Source of the DNA: Bordetella flabilis
GTDB lineage: Bacteria; Pseudomonadota; Gammaproteobacteria; Burkholderiales; Burkholderiaceae_B
DNA length: 64,000 nt
NCBI RefSeq assembly: GCF_001676725.1
Contig: NZ_CP016172.1
Location: forward strand, 5,084,001-5,148,000
Direction: 5' to 3'
This document shows, piece by piece, positions 45,420 to 54,021 of the stretch. Within the stretch, counting starts at the first letter, position 1, and each line of letters starts with the position of its first letter. Below the pieces are notes generated by a model, which ran no database searches, was not told the DNA's origin, and was given only the letters and a program-made list of their open reading frames with translations. Made by a program: the position numbers and the translations under genes.

Positions 45420-46154
45420 ATGGCGACGCGCCGCGGTTCGACGGGCAGGATATCCTGGTTCCGGGTCGTCTCGGCCGGGATCATGCTGCTTTTGTGCGTC
45501 GTGATCCTGTACCAGCTATGGCTCTTCTGCATGGTCGTCTGGTACGCGCACCGCAATCCCGGCAGCAGCGCCGTCATGCGCGAGGAAATGGTGCGCCTGC
45601 GCGTACAGAACCCGAAAGCGGAGCTGCGCTTCGAGTGGGTGGACTACGACCGCATCAGCAATACGCTCAAGCGCGCGGTCATTGCATCGGAAGATTCAAA
45701 CTTCACCGACCATGACGGCGTTGAATGGGATGCCATCCGCAAGGCCTGGGAATACAACCAGGAGCAGGCCGAGCAGGGACGCAGCCGGATGCGCGGCGGG
45801 TCGACCATTACGCAGCAGGTCGCCAAGAACCTGTTCCTGTCCGGTTCGCGCACCTACCTGCGCAAAGGGCAGGAACTGATCCTGGCCTATATGATCGAAT
45901 GGGTGATGACCAAGCAGCGCATCCTGGAGCTCTACCTGAATATCGCCGAATGGGGCGTGGGCGTATTCGGGGCGCAGGCGGCGGCCGAACATTACTACGG
46001 CACCACGGCGGCGCGGCTTGGCACCGCGCAGGCGGCGCGGCTGGCGGCCATGCTGCCCAACCCGCGCTATTACGACAAGCATCGGTCGACCGCATACCTG
46101 AACCGGCGCACCGGCATCCTGCAGGCCCGCATGAGGCAGGTCGACATTCCATAG
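45420..46154 (+). CDS. mtgA: monofunctional peptidoglycan glycosyltransferase
   Basis: Polymerises lipid II into glycan strands at the outer face of the inner membrane. The 244-residue GT51 enzyme has one N-terminal membrane anchor (about 15-38) and the catalytic motifs EDSNFTDHDGVEW (first Glu), GGSTITQQVAKNLFL, KGQELILAYMIE and ELYLNIAEWG. It lacks a penicillin-binding domain, as expected. It starts 8 bp after aroE. Confidence 0.96.
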   Translation: MATRRGSTGRISWFRVVSAGIMLLLCVVILYQLWLFCMVVWYAHRNPGSSAVMREEMVRLRVQNPKAELRFEWVDYDRISNTLKRAVIASEDSNFTDHDGVEWDAIRKAWEYNQEQAEQGRSRMRGGSTITQQVAKNLFLSGSRTYLRKGQELILAYMIEWVMTKQRILELYLNIAEWGVGVFGAQAAAEHYYGTTAARLGTAQAARLAAMLPNPRYYDKHRSTAYLNRRTGILQARMRQVDIP

Positions 46155-46304
46155 GGGCCATCATATTTTTGTTAAGCTACCCCGTTACGCCGATTCGCGG
46201 CGCGGGCCGGCTCAAGGGGCATGCGCGCGGCGCGGCACTTGCGCCATTCCCCTGTTTCCACGCTTTCCGTTCCGCTAACTCCGCTGCTGTCCGACGCCGT
46301 ACCC

Positions 46305-47483
46305 ATGCGCACCGCTCGCCGCTATCTGGCCCGTGAAATCTATCGCTCGTGCACCGTGGTGCTGCTGGCCCTGCTCGGCCTGTTCACGTTCTTCGCCCTG
46401 GTGGACGACCTGGACAATGTCGGCGACAAGTTCACGCTGCTGGCACTGTTCTACCTGCAGGCGCTGGCCCTGCCCACGCGGCTGTACGACCTGCTGCCCA
46501 TCGGCCTGCTGATCGGGGCCATCCTGGCGCTGGCGGGCCTTGCGCAACGCAACGAGCTCGTCATCCTGCGCGTATCCGGCGTCAGCGGCTTGCGCCTGCT
46601 GGGCATGCTCTGGGTCGTCACGATCCCGTTGATGATCGGCGCTACGATTCTATCCGAGTGGGTGACGCCCGCGGCTGAAATCAAGAGCAGCGAAGCGAAC
46701 CTGATGTTCCGGGGCAGCGCCGGCGGCAACCGGCTGAACAGCGGATACTGGTTCAAGGAGCCCACCCGCGACGGCGGCACGCGCACCATCAACATCATGA
46801 CGCTCAAGGCCGACGGCGAGGTCGAAGGCATCACGCTGTATGAATTCCGCAAGGACCTGGAGCTCACGGCGCTGTCCAAGGCCGAACGCGGCCGCTTCGC
46901 CGACGGCAAACTGATCATGGACAATGTGGTGGAGAACCGCATCCTCGCCGAAGCCACCGAGTCCCTGGACAACGCGCAGCCGCCCAAGGGCGCCGTTACC
47001 GAGGTGGTGAAGCTGCCCCGCCGCGAACTGACCACCACGCTTACCCCCGGCCGCCTGCTGGCACGGGTGCTGACGCCGGAACGCATGTCGCTGACCACCC
47101 TGCTGGACTACATCGATTACCTGAAACATAACAATCTGCAGGCAGACCGCCAGATCGTCGCGGTCTGGCGCAAGGCGGTGTACCCGTTCACGCTGCTGAT
47201 CATGATGACCATCGCGGCGCCCGTGGCCTTCATGCAGACGCGCCGCGGCGGCGTCGGGGCGAAGGTCTTCATCGGAATCCTGGTTGGCGTGGCCTTCTTC
47301 ATGGTCAACCAGCTCGCGCTGAACGTCGGCATGCTGAGCCGCTGGCCGCCCTGGGTGACCGCCATCGTGCCCAACCTGATCGCCCTGCTCATCGCGCTGG
47401 GCGCGCTCAGCTTGATGGAATACCGCCATGCCGTTTCGCGCATGCTGATCCAACGCTGGCCATGGCGGCGGTCCCCGGTATGA
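46305..47483 (+). CDS. lptG: LPS export ABC transporter permease LptG
   Basis: Inner-membrane component of the LptB2FG complex that extracts lipopolysaccharide. The 392-residue protein has six helices, a cytoplasmic coupling helix region ([16 protein letters not shown]) and a large periplasmic beta-jellyroll domain in the middle (about 120-280). Start [13 protein letters not shown] at 46305 is set by homology. LptF, usually its immediate upstream neighbour, is not in the window. The apaH start overlaps its stop by 4 bp. Confidence 0.93.
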   Translation: MRTARRYLAREIYRSCTVVLLALLGLFTFFALVDDLDNVGDKFTLLALFYLQALALPTRLYDLLPIGLLIGAILALAGLAQRNELVILRVSGVSGLRLLGMLWVVTIPLMIGATILSEWVTPAAEIKSSEANLMFRGSAGGNRLNSGYWFKEPTRDGGTRTINIMTLKADGEVEGITLYEFRKDLELTALSKAERGRFADGKLIMDNVVENRILAEATESLDNAQPPKGAVTEVVKLPRRELTTTLTPGRLLARVLTPERMSLTTLLDYIDYLKHNNLQADRQIVAVWRKAVYPFTLLIMMTIAAPVAFMQTRRGGVGAKVFIGILVGVAFFMVNQLALNVGMLSRWPPWVTAIVPNLIALLIALGALSLMEYRHAVSRMLIQRWPWRRSPV

Positions 47484-48313
47484 CGGCCAGTATCTGGATG
47501 ATCGGCGACCTGCAGGGGTGCTGCGAGCCGCTGGAACGCTTGCTGGCGCACCCCGACCTCGTCGGGGTGCCGGAATCGCGTTTCTGGTTCGCTGGCGATC
47601 TGGTCAATCGTGGCCCGAAATCGCTGGCCACGCTGCGCCGCGTGATCGCGCTGGAAGACCGCGCGGTGGCCGTACTGGGCAACCACGATCTGCACCTGCT
47701 GGCCGCCGCGGCGGGTGTGCGCCGGCCAGGCAAGTCGGACACGATCCAGGAAGTCCTGGACGCGCCGGATGCCGAGGAATTGATCGACTGGCTGCGCCAC
47801 CGGCCCCTGGCCCATTTCGAGGACGGCCATCTGCTGGTGCACGCGGGCACGTTGGCGAAATGGGATGTGGCCAAGACCCTGGCCTTGGCGGGCGAGGTCC
47901 AGGATGCACTGCGCGGCCCGAACTGGCGCCGCGCACTGCAGAAGATGTACGGCAACGAACCGGTTGCCTGGGACGATCGCATACACGGCGGCAAACGCAT
48001 GCGCGTGATCATCAACGCGCTGACCCGCATGCGGCTGTGCACGCCATCGGGCCATATGGAATTCGCCACCAAGGTCGCGCCGGGAGCCTGGCCGCCCGGA
48101 TTGATCCCGTGGTACGACGTGCCCAACCGCGCCACGCGCGACGTCACGGTCGTATTCGGCCACTGGTCGACGCTGGGCCTGCTGCTGCGCAAGGATGTGA
48201 TCTGCCTGGATACCGGCTGCGTATGGGGCGGCACATTGACCGCGCTGCGCCTGCAGGACCGCAAGCTGGTGCAGGTGAGTTGCGGCAAGGGGCTGGACCC
48301 GCATTCCGCATAG
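47480..48313 (+). CDS. apaH: symmetrical Ap4A hydrolase
   Basis: Splits diadenosine tetraphosphate into two ADP and can decap RNA in E. coli. The 277-residue metallophosphatase has GDLQGC (about 9-14), [19 protein letters not shown] and FGHWSTLG, the full set of metal-ligand motifs. Start at 47480 by 4-bp overlap with lptG; the earlier ATG at 47462 is possible. Last gene before the structured, gene-free region. Confidence 0.96.
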   Translation: MTASIWMIGDLQGCCEPLERLLAHPDLVGVPESRFWFAGDLVNRGPKSLATLRRVIALEDRAVAVLGNHDLHLLAAAAGVRRPGKSDTIQEVLDAPDAEELIDWLRHRPLAHFEDGHLLVHAGTLAKWDVAKTLALAGEVQDALRGPNWRRALQKMYGNEPVAWDDRIHGGKRMRVIINALTRMRLCTPSGHMEFATKVAPGAWPPGLIPWYDVPNRATRDVTVVFGHWSTLGLLLRKDVICLDTGCVWGGTLTALRLQDRKLVQVSCGKGLDPHSA

Positions 48314-48376
48314 GGGGTGGTGGACGCGGGCAACCGCTTCGGCCCGCACATGGGAGGCTCGACCGCTGCGCCGCTT

Positions 48377-48406
48377 CGGTTGCGGTTGCGGTTGCGGTTG
48401 CGGTTG
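48377..48406. repeat. five tandem hexamers CGGTTG
   Basis: Five exact copies of CGGTTG in a row, 64 bp past the apaH stop. Short perfect repeats of this kind change copy number by slippage. Confidence 0.95.
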
Positions 48407-48435
48407 CTCGGTTTGGGTGCGTGTTCATTTGGGCC

Positions 48436-48632
48436 GTCCGGCGAGGTGGGCGACTGCCGGGGCCGGCACGGTCGACCGGTCCGGCGCCCGGGCGCCGGAC
48501 GCCACTTCGCACGCTCGTCCTGCGGCCGCTGCGCGGTGGTGTTCTTCTTTATACCTGTGCGGCACGCATCCCTTCGCGCCAGCTCGTTCGGTCTCTACGT
48601 GCCGTCCCCGGCAGTCGCCCACCTCGCCGGAC
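48436..48632. repeat. 197-bp element bounded by 35-bp inverted repeats
   Basis: Left arm 48436-48470 and right arm 48598-48632 are reverse complements at 34 of 35 positions (arm core GAGGTGGGCGACTGCC). A perfect 22-bp palindrome lies between them at 48479-48500. No transposase fits within. It resembles a non-autonomous or palindromic intergenic repeat. Confidence 0.85.
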
Positions 48633-48723
48633 TCCAGCGTCTTGTGTCCACGGCAGCGGTGGAGAGTTGGGTTCTCGCCGCTACGCTGGACGGGGGGGGC
48701 GGTTGGAAGATCTGGCAGGGCCC

Positions 48724-48758
48724 GCGAATACGTGGCCCCCTGCGGGCCACGCATTCGC
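48724..48758. terminator. 15-bp hairpin in the convergent gap
   Basis: Arms 48724-48738 and 48744-48758 pair at 14 of 15 positions around a 5-base loop (core CGTGGCCC / GGGCCACG). It could end transcription from either side, though it has no T run. Confidence 0.5.
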
Positions 48759-48790
48759 TTACGCGGCGTCGGGGGGCGGTGGGTTCGGGC

Positions 48791-48818
48791 GGGGGGGGGG
48801 GGGGGGGGGGGGGGGGGG
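48791..48818. repeat. homopolymeric tract of 28 G
   Basis: Uninterrupted run of 28 G on the plus strand, starting 28 bp beyond the plsC-like stop codon at 48847 (a C run in the direction of that gene). The exact length is likely to vary among cells and to be uncertain in any assembly. Confidence 0.95.
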
Positions 48819-48846
48819 CGGCAGTGCGCGCCGGCAGGCCGGCAGG

Positions 48847-49683
48847 TCAGTCCAGCTGGGCCTGGATGGCGGCGCGGGCCAGGGCGGCCAGTTCCACGCG
48901 GGTGTGCGGCGTGCCGGCTTGCGCCGTCAGTTCGAGCGGGGGTAGATACACCGTATCCACCGCCAGGCCGCCGGATCCCAGGATGCGCCACAGGTTTCCG
49001 ACCAGCGTTTCCTCGCCGACGAAGGATGCGTAGGAATCGCGCCGGCCATCCCGCAGGAAGCGCAAAGCCAGCGGCTGGATGACCACGCCGGCCTGTCGTG
49101 CCGGCTCGAACAGACTCGCATGGAACGGCAGCAGGGTGAACCCTTCGGTCGTCGTGCCTTCAGGGAACAGGCCCACCGCTTCGCCACGATCGAAACGGCC
49201 CTGCATCGCCTCGCCCACGGCATGGATCGCGTGGCGCTGGCCCCGCTGGATGAACAGCGTACCCGCGCCGGCCACCAGCCAGCCCACCACGGGCCAACGG
49301 CGGATCTCGCTCTTGGCGATGAAGGCGGTGGGCCGCACGGCATTGATGACGAAGATATCGATCCAGGACACGTGGTTGGCGACCAGCAGCACCGCGCCCT
49401 GCATCGCGGGCTGGCCGCGCACCGTCACGCGCACGCCGCACGCCGCCAGCAGGCATCGCGACCATGTCCGGTTCAGCCGCGCGCGGCCGGCCACGCCGAT
49501 AAAGGGATAGGCCGTGCCTACCAGCAGCAAACCCAGGATGACCAGGAACACCACGACGAGGGCACGCGGGAGAAAGCGCGCGAAACGGCGAAGCTGCTGG
49601 AACAGGCCGCCCTCGCCACTTGCCGCGGCGGTCGCCGCGTGGGGAGTTTCCGATGGTGAGAGCCGGGATCCACGTTCTGTCAT
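48847..49683 (-). CDS. 1-acyl-glycerol-3-phosphate acyltransferase family protein
   Basis: A 278-residue membrane-bound acyltransferase. N-terminal helix (about 40-62) precedes the catalytic HX4D motif NHVSWIDIF (about 102-110), the KSEIRRWPVVGWL block, IQRG and FPEGTTTEG, all typical of the PlsC superfamily. It may make phosphatidic acid or acylate another lipid such as an ornithine or lysophospholipid. The start at 49683 is the only long one. The 3' end lies 28 bp from the G tract. Confidence 0.9.
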   Translation of the reverse strand: MTERGSRLSPSETPHAATAAASGEGGLFQQLRRFARFLPRALVVVFLVILGLLLVGTAYPFIGVAGRARLNRTWSRCLLAACGVRVTVRGQPAMQGAVLLVANHVSWIDIFVINAVRPTAFIAKSEIRRWPVVGWLVAGAGTLFIQRGQRHAIHAVGEAMQGRFDRGEAVGLFPEGTTTEGFTLLPFHASLFEPARQAGVVIQPLALRFLRDGRRDSYASFVGEETLVGNLWRILGSGGLAVDTVYLPPLELTAQAGTPHTRVELAALARAAIQAQLD

Positions 49684-49755
49684 GGGTATGTTGCGGGGGG
49701 TCTTCGCAGGGGCCGTGTTGCGGCCGCCACCATACCACGGCGTGGCGACAACCGT

Positions 49756-50160
49756 TCAATCGGCGCCGGGCAATGCATCCAGGTAGCGTTGCAGGATCAC
49801 GGCGGCCGCCATGGCGTCGTCCGCCGCATGCGTGCCGAGCAGCGCCTGCGCTTGCAGGCTGGAACCGCGCTCATCCACCAGCACGACGGGCAGGCCGAAA
49901 CGGCCATGCAGCTGGTTGGCGAAACGGCGGCAGCGCGCCGTCGATTCCTGTTCGCCGCCCTCCGCATCCAGCGCAAGCCCGACGACCAGGCGCTGCGGCT
50001 GCCATTCAGCCAGCAGGGCCGCGATGCGCGCGAAGCGCACATCGCGCACCTCGCTATGGATGATTTCCATCGGCCGGGCCTGCCGCGTCAAGGTATTGCC
50101 TATGGCGATGCCGATTTTCTTGGTGCCGTAATCGAAGGCCAGCAAGGTTTCTTCAGGCAT
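49756..50160 (-). CDS. ruvX: Holliday-junction resolvase-like / pre-16S rRNA nuclease
   Basis: A 134-residue YqgF-family RNase H-fold protein (AFDYGTKKIGIAIGN at the N-terminus with the first Asp, DERGSSLQAQALL, HAADDAMAAAVILQRYL with the last acidic pair). Members process the 5' end of 16S rRNA or resolve junctions. It overlaps yqgE by 8 bp, the conserved yqgE-ruvX pair. Confidence 0.94.
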   Translation of the reverse strand: MPEETLLAFDYGTKKIGIAIGNTLTRQARPMEIIHSEVRDVRFARIAALLAEWQPQRLVVGLALDAEGGEQESTARCRRFANQLHGRFGLPVVLVDERGSSLQAQALLGTHAADDAMAAAVILQRYLDALPGAD

Positions 50161-50746
50161 GGCCCGCGTCGCCGGCCAGCATGATCGGATCGATACCGAG
50201 TTGCTTGAGCGCGGCGGGATAGCGTTCGTCCGGAGGTACGTCGAAAATGATGTCGGGATCGGCCGAAACGCTCAGCCACGCATTGCGCGCCATTTCGCTT
50301 TCGAGCTGTCCGGCCCCCCAGCCGGCGTAGCCCAGGGTGACGAGCATGCGCTCGGGTCCATTGCCGTCGGCCACGGCCTGCAGAACATCGCGCGAGGTGG
50401 TGAGCGCCAGACCGCCCAGCTTGATGCTGGATGTGTAGTCGCCAGGAGGCGTATGCAATACGAATCCCCTGTCGGTTTGTACGGGACCACCGAAAAACAC
50501 CGGTGTTTCCTTGACCGGAGCGATTTCCAGGTTCAAGTCTATGCGTTCGAACAGGGTGCCGAGGGTGAGATCGGTGGGACGGTTGATGACCAGCCCCAAC
50601 GCGCCCTTGGCCGTGTGTTCGCAAATATAGATGACCGCGCCAGCCAGACTGCCTTCAACCATGTTGGGCATGGCGACCAGGAACTGGTTCGAAAAATCGA
50701 CGGCCGGGGAGTCTTCATCATCCGGCTTGTTGTTGTCGTCGCTCAT
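50153..50746 (-). CDS. yqgE: YqgE/AlgH family protein (DUF179)
   Basis: A 197-residue protein starting MSDDNNKPDDEDSPAVDFSN, then the DUF179 core NQFLVAMPNMVEGSLAGAV, FGGPVQTDRGFVLH, and LGYAGWGAGQLESEM, which is the most conserved block. Its function is not settled. Start at 50746; the frame extends 33 bp more without similarity. Upstream is a rubredoxin gene on the same strand. Confidence 0.93.
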   Translation of the reverse strand: MSDDNNKPDDEDSPAVDFSNQFLVAMPNMVEGSLAGAVIYICEHTAKGALGLVINRPTDLTLGTLFERIDLNLEIAPVKETPVFFGGPVQTDRGFVLHTPPGDYTSSIKLGGLALTTSRDVLQAVADGNGPERMLVTLGYAGWGAGQLESEMARNAWLSVSADPDIIFDVPPDERYPAALKQLGIDPIMLAGDAGHA

Positions 50747-50783
50747 GATGTCCCCCTTGGACAGTTTGCGCCGTATCACGCGG

Positions 50784-50806
50784 GCGGGATTTCGCGCGAA
50801 TCCCGC
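50784..50806 (-). other. hairpin between rubredoxin gene and yqgE
   Basis: Arms GCGGGATT (50784-50791) and AATCCCGC (50799-50806) with a 7-base loop, without a T run. It may set the relative output of the two genes. Confidence 0.45.
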
Positions 50807-50835
50807 ATCACGTCAGGTTGCGGGGATCCATTGCT

Positions 50836-51000
50836 TCAGATCTCCATCAGCTCGAAATCTTCCTTGCGCGCCCCGCATTCGGGACATACCCAGTTTGGCG
50901 GCACGTCCTCCCAGCGCGTTCCGGGGGCGATACCTTCGTCGGGCAAACCGGCTTCTTCGTCATAAACCCAACCACAGATAAGACACATCCAAGTGCGCAT
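50836..51000 (-). CDS. rubredoxin
   Basis: A 54-residue protein read directly from the minus strand: it begins MRTWMCLICGWVYDEEAGLP and ends PNWVCPECGARKEDFELMEI. The two CxxCG knuckles (Cys6/Cys9 and Cys39/Cys42) bind one iron. In aerobic bacteria rubredoxins pass electrons to alkane hydroxylases or to oxygen-stress enzymes; none is nearby. Divergent from the thiD-like gene and upstream of yqgE. Confidence 0.95.
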   Translation of the reverse strand: MRTWMCLICGWVYDEEAGLPDEGIAPGTRWEDVPPNWVCPECGARKEDFELMEI

Positions 51001-51146
51001 AGTTTCCCTAAAATCAAAGTTACGGCTTCGCTGGCGGCAGAAGGCCGCCCAAGCGGACGCGATCCATTAGAATGGGGTCGATCTTACCGAAACCCAACAG
51101 GGCCCGCCGGCTACGCAAAAATCGGGCCCGCCCCTACGTTGTTCAA

Positions 51147-51956
51147 GTGACCTCACCAACCCCTCCGCTCGTACTCATTTTCGGCCCTGTCGACCCCACC
51201 GGGGCGGATGGCCTGCCCGCCGACGCCGTCACCTGCGCCGGCCTGGGCTGCCACGGCCTGGCCGCCGTGACGGCGCTCACCGTACAGGACACGGCCGCCA
51301 TGGAGGAAGTTCAGGCCATTTCCCCCGAATTGCTGGACGACCAGGCCCGTTGCCTGCTTGAAGACATGCCCGTGCAGGCCATCAAGGTGGGTGGACTTTA
51401 CACCGCCGAGGCTGCCAGCGCCGTGGCGCAGGTGGCGGCGGACTACAGCCATGTGCCGCTGGTCCTGCACCTGGGGCAGCGCGGACCGCTTCCGGAAGAC
51501 GCGGCCGAGCAGGACGAAGCCGACGACCTGCTGGCCGCCACGCTCGAATTGGTGCTGCCGCAGGCCGATGTCGTGGTGATCGAACATGCCCGGCTGGCGC
51601 AGTGGCTGGCCGAGGGCACCGTGGACATCGGCGACGCGCCGTCGCCCGCCCACGCGCTGCTGGGCGCCGGCGCGAAATGGGTGCTGGTACTGGGCAGCCC
51701 ACTGCGTCCCGGACACCACGCGAATGTATTGATCGGGCCGGAAGGGACCACGTCCAACTGGCCCTGGCAGGCCCCCCCGGACCGTAACGGTGACACGGGC
51801 GGTACGCTGGCCGCCGCACTGGCCGCCTTCCTGGCGCACGGCATGGCCGTGCCGCAGGCAGTCGAACAGGCGCAGGCCCATGCCGATGCCCGCATCGCCG
51901 CCAGCTTCCTGCCCGGCATGGGGCGCCGCGTGGTCAACCGGACATTCGCGCGATGA
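51147..51956 (+). CDS. degenerate ThiD-like hydroxymethylpyrimidine kinase
   Basis: A 269-residue protein of the ThiD/ribokinase fold, placed directly before thiE with a 4-bp overlap. Homology starts at a GTG (51147). The normal DPSGGAGIQAD loop reads DPTGADGLPAD, KIGML reads KVGGL, and the C-terminal GTGCTLS motif, whose Cys is important in ThiD, reads DTGGTLA. The PNxxEA segment is also not recognisable. It may be a weakened kinase, a specialised one or a non-catalytic partner. Position argues for a role in thiamine synthesis or salvage. Confidence 0.78.
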   Translation: MTSPTPPLVLIFGPVDPTGADGLPADAVTCAGLGCHGLAAVTALTVQDTAAMEEVQAISPELLDDQARCLLEDMPVQAIKVGGLYTAEAASAVAQVAADYSHVPLVLHLGQRGPLPEDAAEQDEADDLLAATLELVLPQADVVVIEHARLAQWLAEGTVDIGDAPSPAHALLGAGAKWVLVLGSPLRPGHHANVLIGPEGTTSNWPWQAPPDRNGDTGGTLAAALAAFLAHGMAVPQAVEQAQAHADARIAASFLPGMGRRVVNRTFAR

Positions 51957-52618
51957 CCGCGCTGCGTTTCCCGCGCGGCCTGTATGGGGTCACGCCGGAA
52001 TGGGACGACACGGACCGCTTGCTGCGCGCGGTGCGGCAGGCGGCGGCCGGTGGCATGCGGTCGCTGCAATTGCGCCGCAAGGACGTGCCAGCCGCCGTGC
52101 GCCACGAACAGGCCACGCAGCTGGCGCAAGCCTGCCGGGAATTGGGCGTGGTGTTCCTGGTGAATGACGACTGGGAGCTGGCGCTGCAAGTCGGCGCCGA
52201 TGGCGTCCACCTGGGGCGCGACGACGCCACCGTGCATGCTGTGCGGGCGCAAGCGCCCGACCTGGTCATCGGCGCCTCCTGCTACGACGATATCGGCCGG
52301 GCGCGCGCGATGCTCGACGCGGGCGCGGACTACATCGCCTTCGGCGCGGTCTATCCCTCGCCGACAAAACCGCAAGCGGTGCGCGCCCCGCTGTCATTAT
52401 TCGGCGAGGCCAGCGCGCTGGCGCACGCGCAGCACGCGCCACGGCCGGCCGTGGTGGCCATCGGCGGCATTACGCCGGCCAATGCCAGCCTGGTCGCACA
52501 GGCGGGCGCCGACGCGATCGCTGTCATCACGGGACTATTCGAGGCGCCCGATATCGCAGCGGCGGCCGCCGAATGCGCACGCCCTTTCCTGCCGCCACGC
52601 CCGACGGCGGCCGGTTGA
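51953..52618 (+). CDS. thiE: thiamine phosphate synthase
   Basis: Joins HMP pyrophosphate and thiazole phosphate to give thiamine phosphate. The 221-residue TIM barrel has QLRRKDVP (about 33-40), [49 protein letters not shown] and AIGGITPAN, the full set of ThiE motifs. It overlaps the thiD-like gene by 4 bp and is followed by hemL. Confidence 0.95.
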   Translation: MTALRFPRGLYGVTPEWDDTDRLLRAVRQAAAGGMRSLQLRRKDVPAAVRHEQATQLAQACRELGVVFLVNDDWELALQVGADGVHLGRDDATVHAVRAQAPDLVIGASCYDDIGRARAMLDAGADYIAFGAVYPSPTKPQAVRAPLSLFGEASALAHAQHAPRPAVVAIGGITPANASLVAQAGADAIAVITGLFEAPDIAAAAAECARPFLPPRPTAAG

Positions 52619-52680
52619 CGAATCCCTTTTCGTCGGCCGCCGCCGCGGCTGGCGCCAACCCTTGCCAGAGCACGTCTGCC

Positions 52681-53964
52681 ATGCCCAGCAACGCCGAACT
52701 TTTCGAAAGAGCCAGCCGCAGCATTCCCGGCGGCGTCAATTCCCCTGTCCGGGCATTCCGTTCGGTGGGCGGTACGCCGCGCTTCATCACCCGCGGGGCG
52801 GGGCCGTACATCTGGGACGCCGAGGGGACGCGCTATGTGGACTATGTCGGCTCCTGGGGACCGGCGATCCTGGGGCACGCGCATCCGGATGTCGTGCGAG
52901 CGGTGCAGCAGGCCGCCTGCAATGGACTGTCGTTCGGGGCGCCGACCGAAGCGGAAATCACGCTGGCCGAGACGCTGATCGATCGCCTGCCGTCGATGGA
53001 GCAGGTGCGGCTGGTGAGCTCCGGCACGGAAGCCACCATGACGGCGATACGGCTGGCGCGCGGCGCGACCGCGCGCAACAAAATCATCAAGTTCGAAGGC
53101 TGCTACCACGGCCATGCGGACAGCCTGCTGGTAAAGGCGGGCTCCGGCCTGTTGACCTTCGGCAATCCGACTTCCGCCGGCGTGCCGCCGGAGTTCGTCG
53201 AACATACGCTGGTGCTGGACTACAACGACCTTGCCGCGGTCGAGACGGCGTTCGGGCAATACGGCCACGATATCGCCTGCGTCATCGTCGAGCCGGTGGC
53301 GGGCAATATGAACCTGGTCAAGCCGGCGGCCGGCTTCCTGGAAGGCCTGCGCACCTTATGCACCCGGCATGGGGCGCTGCTCATCTTCGACGAAGTGATG
53401 ACGGGTTTTCGCGTCGGACCGCAGGGCGTGCAAGGGCTGACCGGCATCAAGCCGGACCTGACGACATTGGCGAAGGTGATCGGCGGCGGCATGCCGGTGG
53501 GCGCCTTCGGCGGCAGCAACGAGGTCATGCGTCATGTGGCCCCGTTGGGAGCCGTGTATCAGGCCGGCACGCTTTCCGGGAACCCGGTGGCCGTGGCGGC
53601 CGGGCTGGAGACGCTGCGCTTGATTGCTGCGCCCGGATTCTATGAATCGCTGGCGGCGCAGACGCGCAAGCTCGCGGATGGGCTGCAGGAGCGCGCCCGC
53701 GCGGCCGGCGTGGCGTTCTCGGCCGACGCGATCGGAGGAATGTTCGGCATCTACTTCAGCGAGCAGGTGCCGACCTCGTTGGCGCAGGTTTCGGCATGCG
53801 ACGTAGAGGCGTTCAAGCGCTTTTTCCACGCGATGCTGGGGCACGGGGTGCATTTCGCGCCGTCGGCCTTTGAAGCCGGCTTCGTATCCGCGGCGCATGA
53901 CGATTCGGTCATCGGCTATACGCTGGATGCGGCGGAACAGGTCTTTGCATCCATGAAAGGCTGA
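52681..53964 (+). CDS. hemL: glutamate-1-semialdehyde 2,1-aminomutase
   Basis: Makes 5-aminolevulinate from glutamate-1-semialdehyde in the C5 heme pathway, consistent with gltX earlier in the window supplying Glu-tRNA. The 427-residue PLP enzyme has [16 protein letters not shown] (113-128), the metal/PLP Asp in [11 protein letters not shown] and the PLP lysine Lys265 in [16 protein letters not shown]. Start [11 protein letters not shown] at 52681 by homology; the frame opens 108 bp earlier inside thiE. Confidence 0.97.
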   Translation: MPSNAELFERASRSIPGGVNSPVRAFRSVGGTPRFITRGAGPYIWDAEGTRYVDYVGSWGPAILGHAHPDVVRAVQQAACNGLSFGAPTEAEITLAETLIDRLPSMEQVRLVSSGTEATMTAIRLARGATARNKIIKFEGCYHGHADSLLVKAGSGLLTFGNPTSAGVPPEFVEHTLVLDYNDLAAVETAFGQYGHDIACVIVEPVAGNMNLVKPAAGFLEGLRTLCTRHGALLIFDEVMTGFRVGPQGVQGLTGIKPDLTTLAKVIGGGMPVGAFGGSNEVMRHVAPLGAVYQAGTLSGNPVAVAAGLETLRLIAAPGFYESLAAQTRKLADGLQERARAAGVAFSADAIGGMFGIYFSEQVPTSLAQVSACDVEAFKRFFHAMLGHGVHFAPSAFEAGFVSAAHDDSVIGYTLDAAEQVFASMKG

Positions 53965-53980
53965 AGGCGGCCGAGCCTCG

Positions 53981-54008
53981 CCGCGGCATCGGCATCCGAT
54001 TGCCGCGG
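53981..54008. terminator. strong hairpin between convergent hemL and SMP-30 genes
   Basis: A 12-bp stem with a single bulged T and a 3-base loop (CCGCGGCATCGG with CCGATTGCCGCGG). Positioned between two convergent stop codons; no T run. Confidence 0.55.
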
Positions 54009-54021
54009 CATGCCATGGAGG

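Larger units (their letters stand above)
48314..48846. repeat. gene-free mosaic of repeats between convergent apaH and plsC-like genes
   Basis: 533 bp without a believable gene: the long frames through it are low in codon bias and depend on the G tract. It contains a hexamer repeat, a 35-bp inverted repeat with an inner palindrome, a 15-bp hairpin and a 28-base G tract, each listed separately. The composite looks like a dispersed intergenic element rather than coding DNA. Confidence 0.8.

Noticed and set aside
48317..49033. Plus-strand 238-residue frame through the G tract
   Set aside because: Its glycine run comes from the homopolymer, codon use is poor, and its end lies antisense to the well-supported plsC-like gene.
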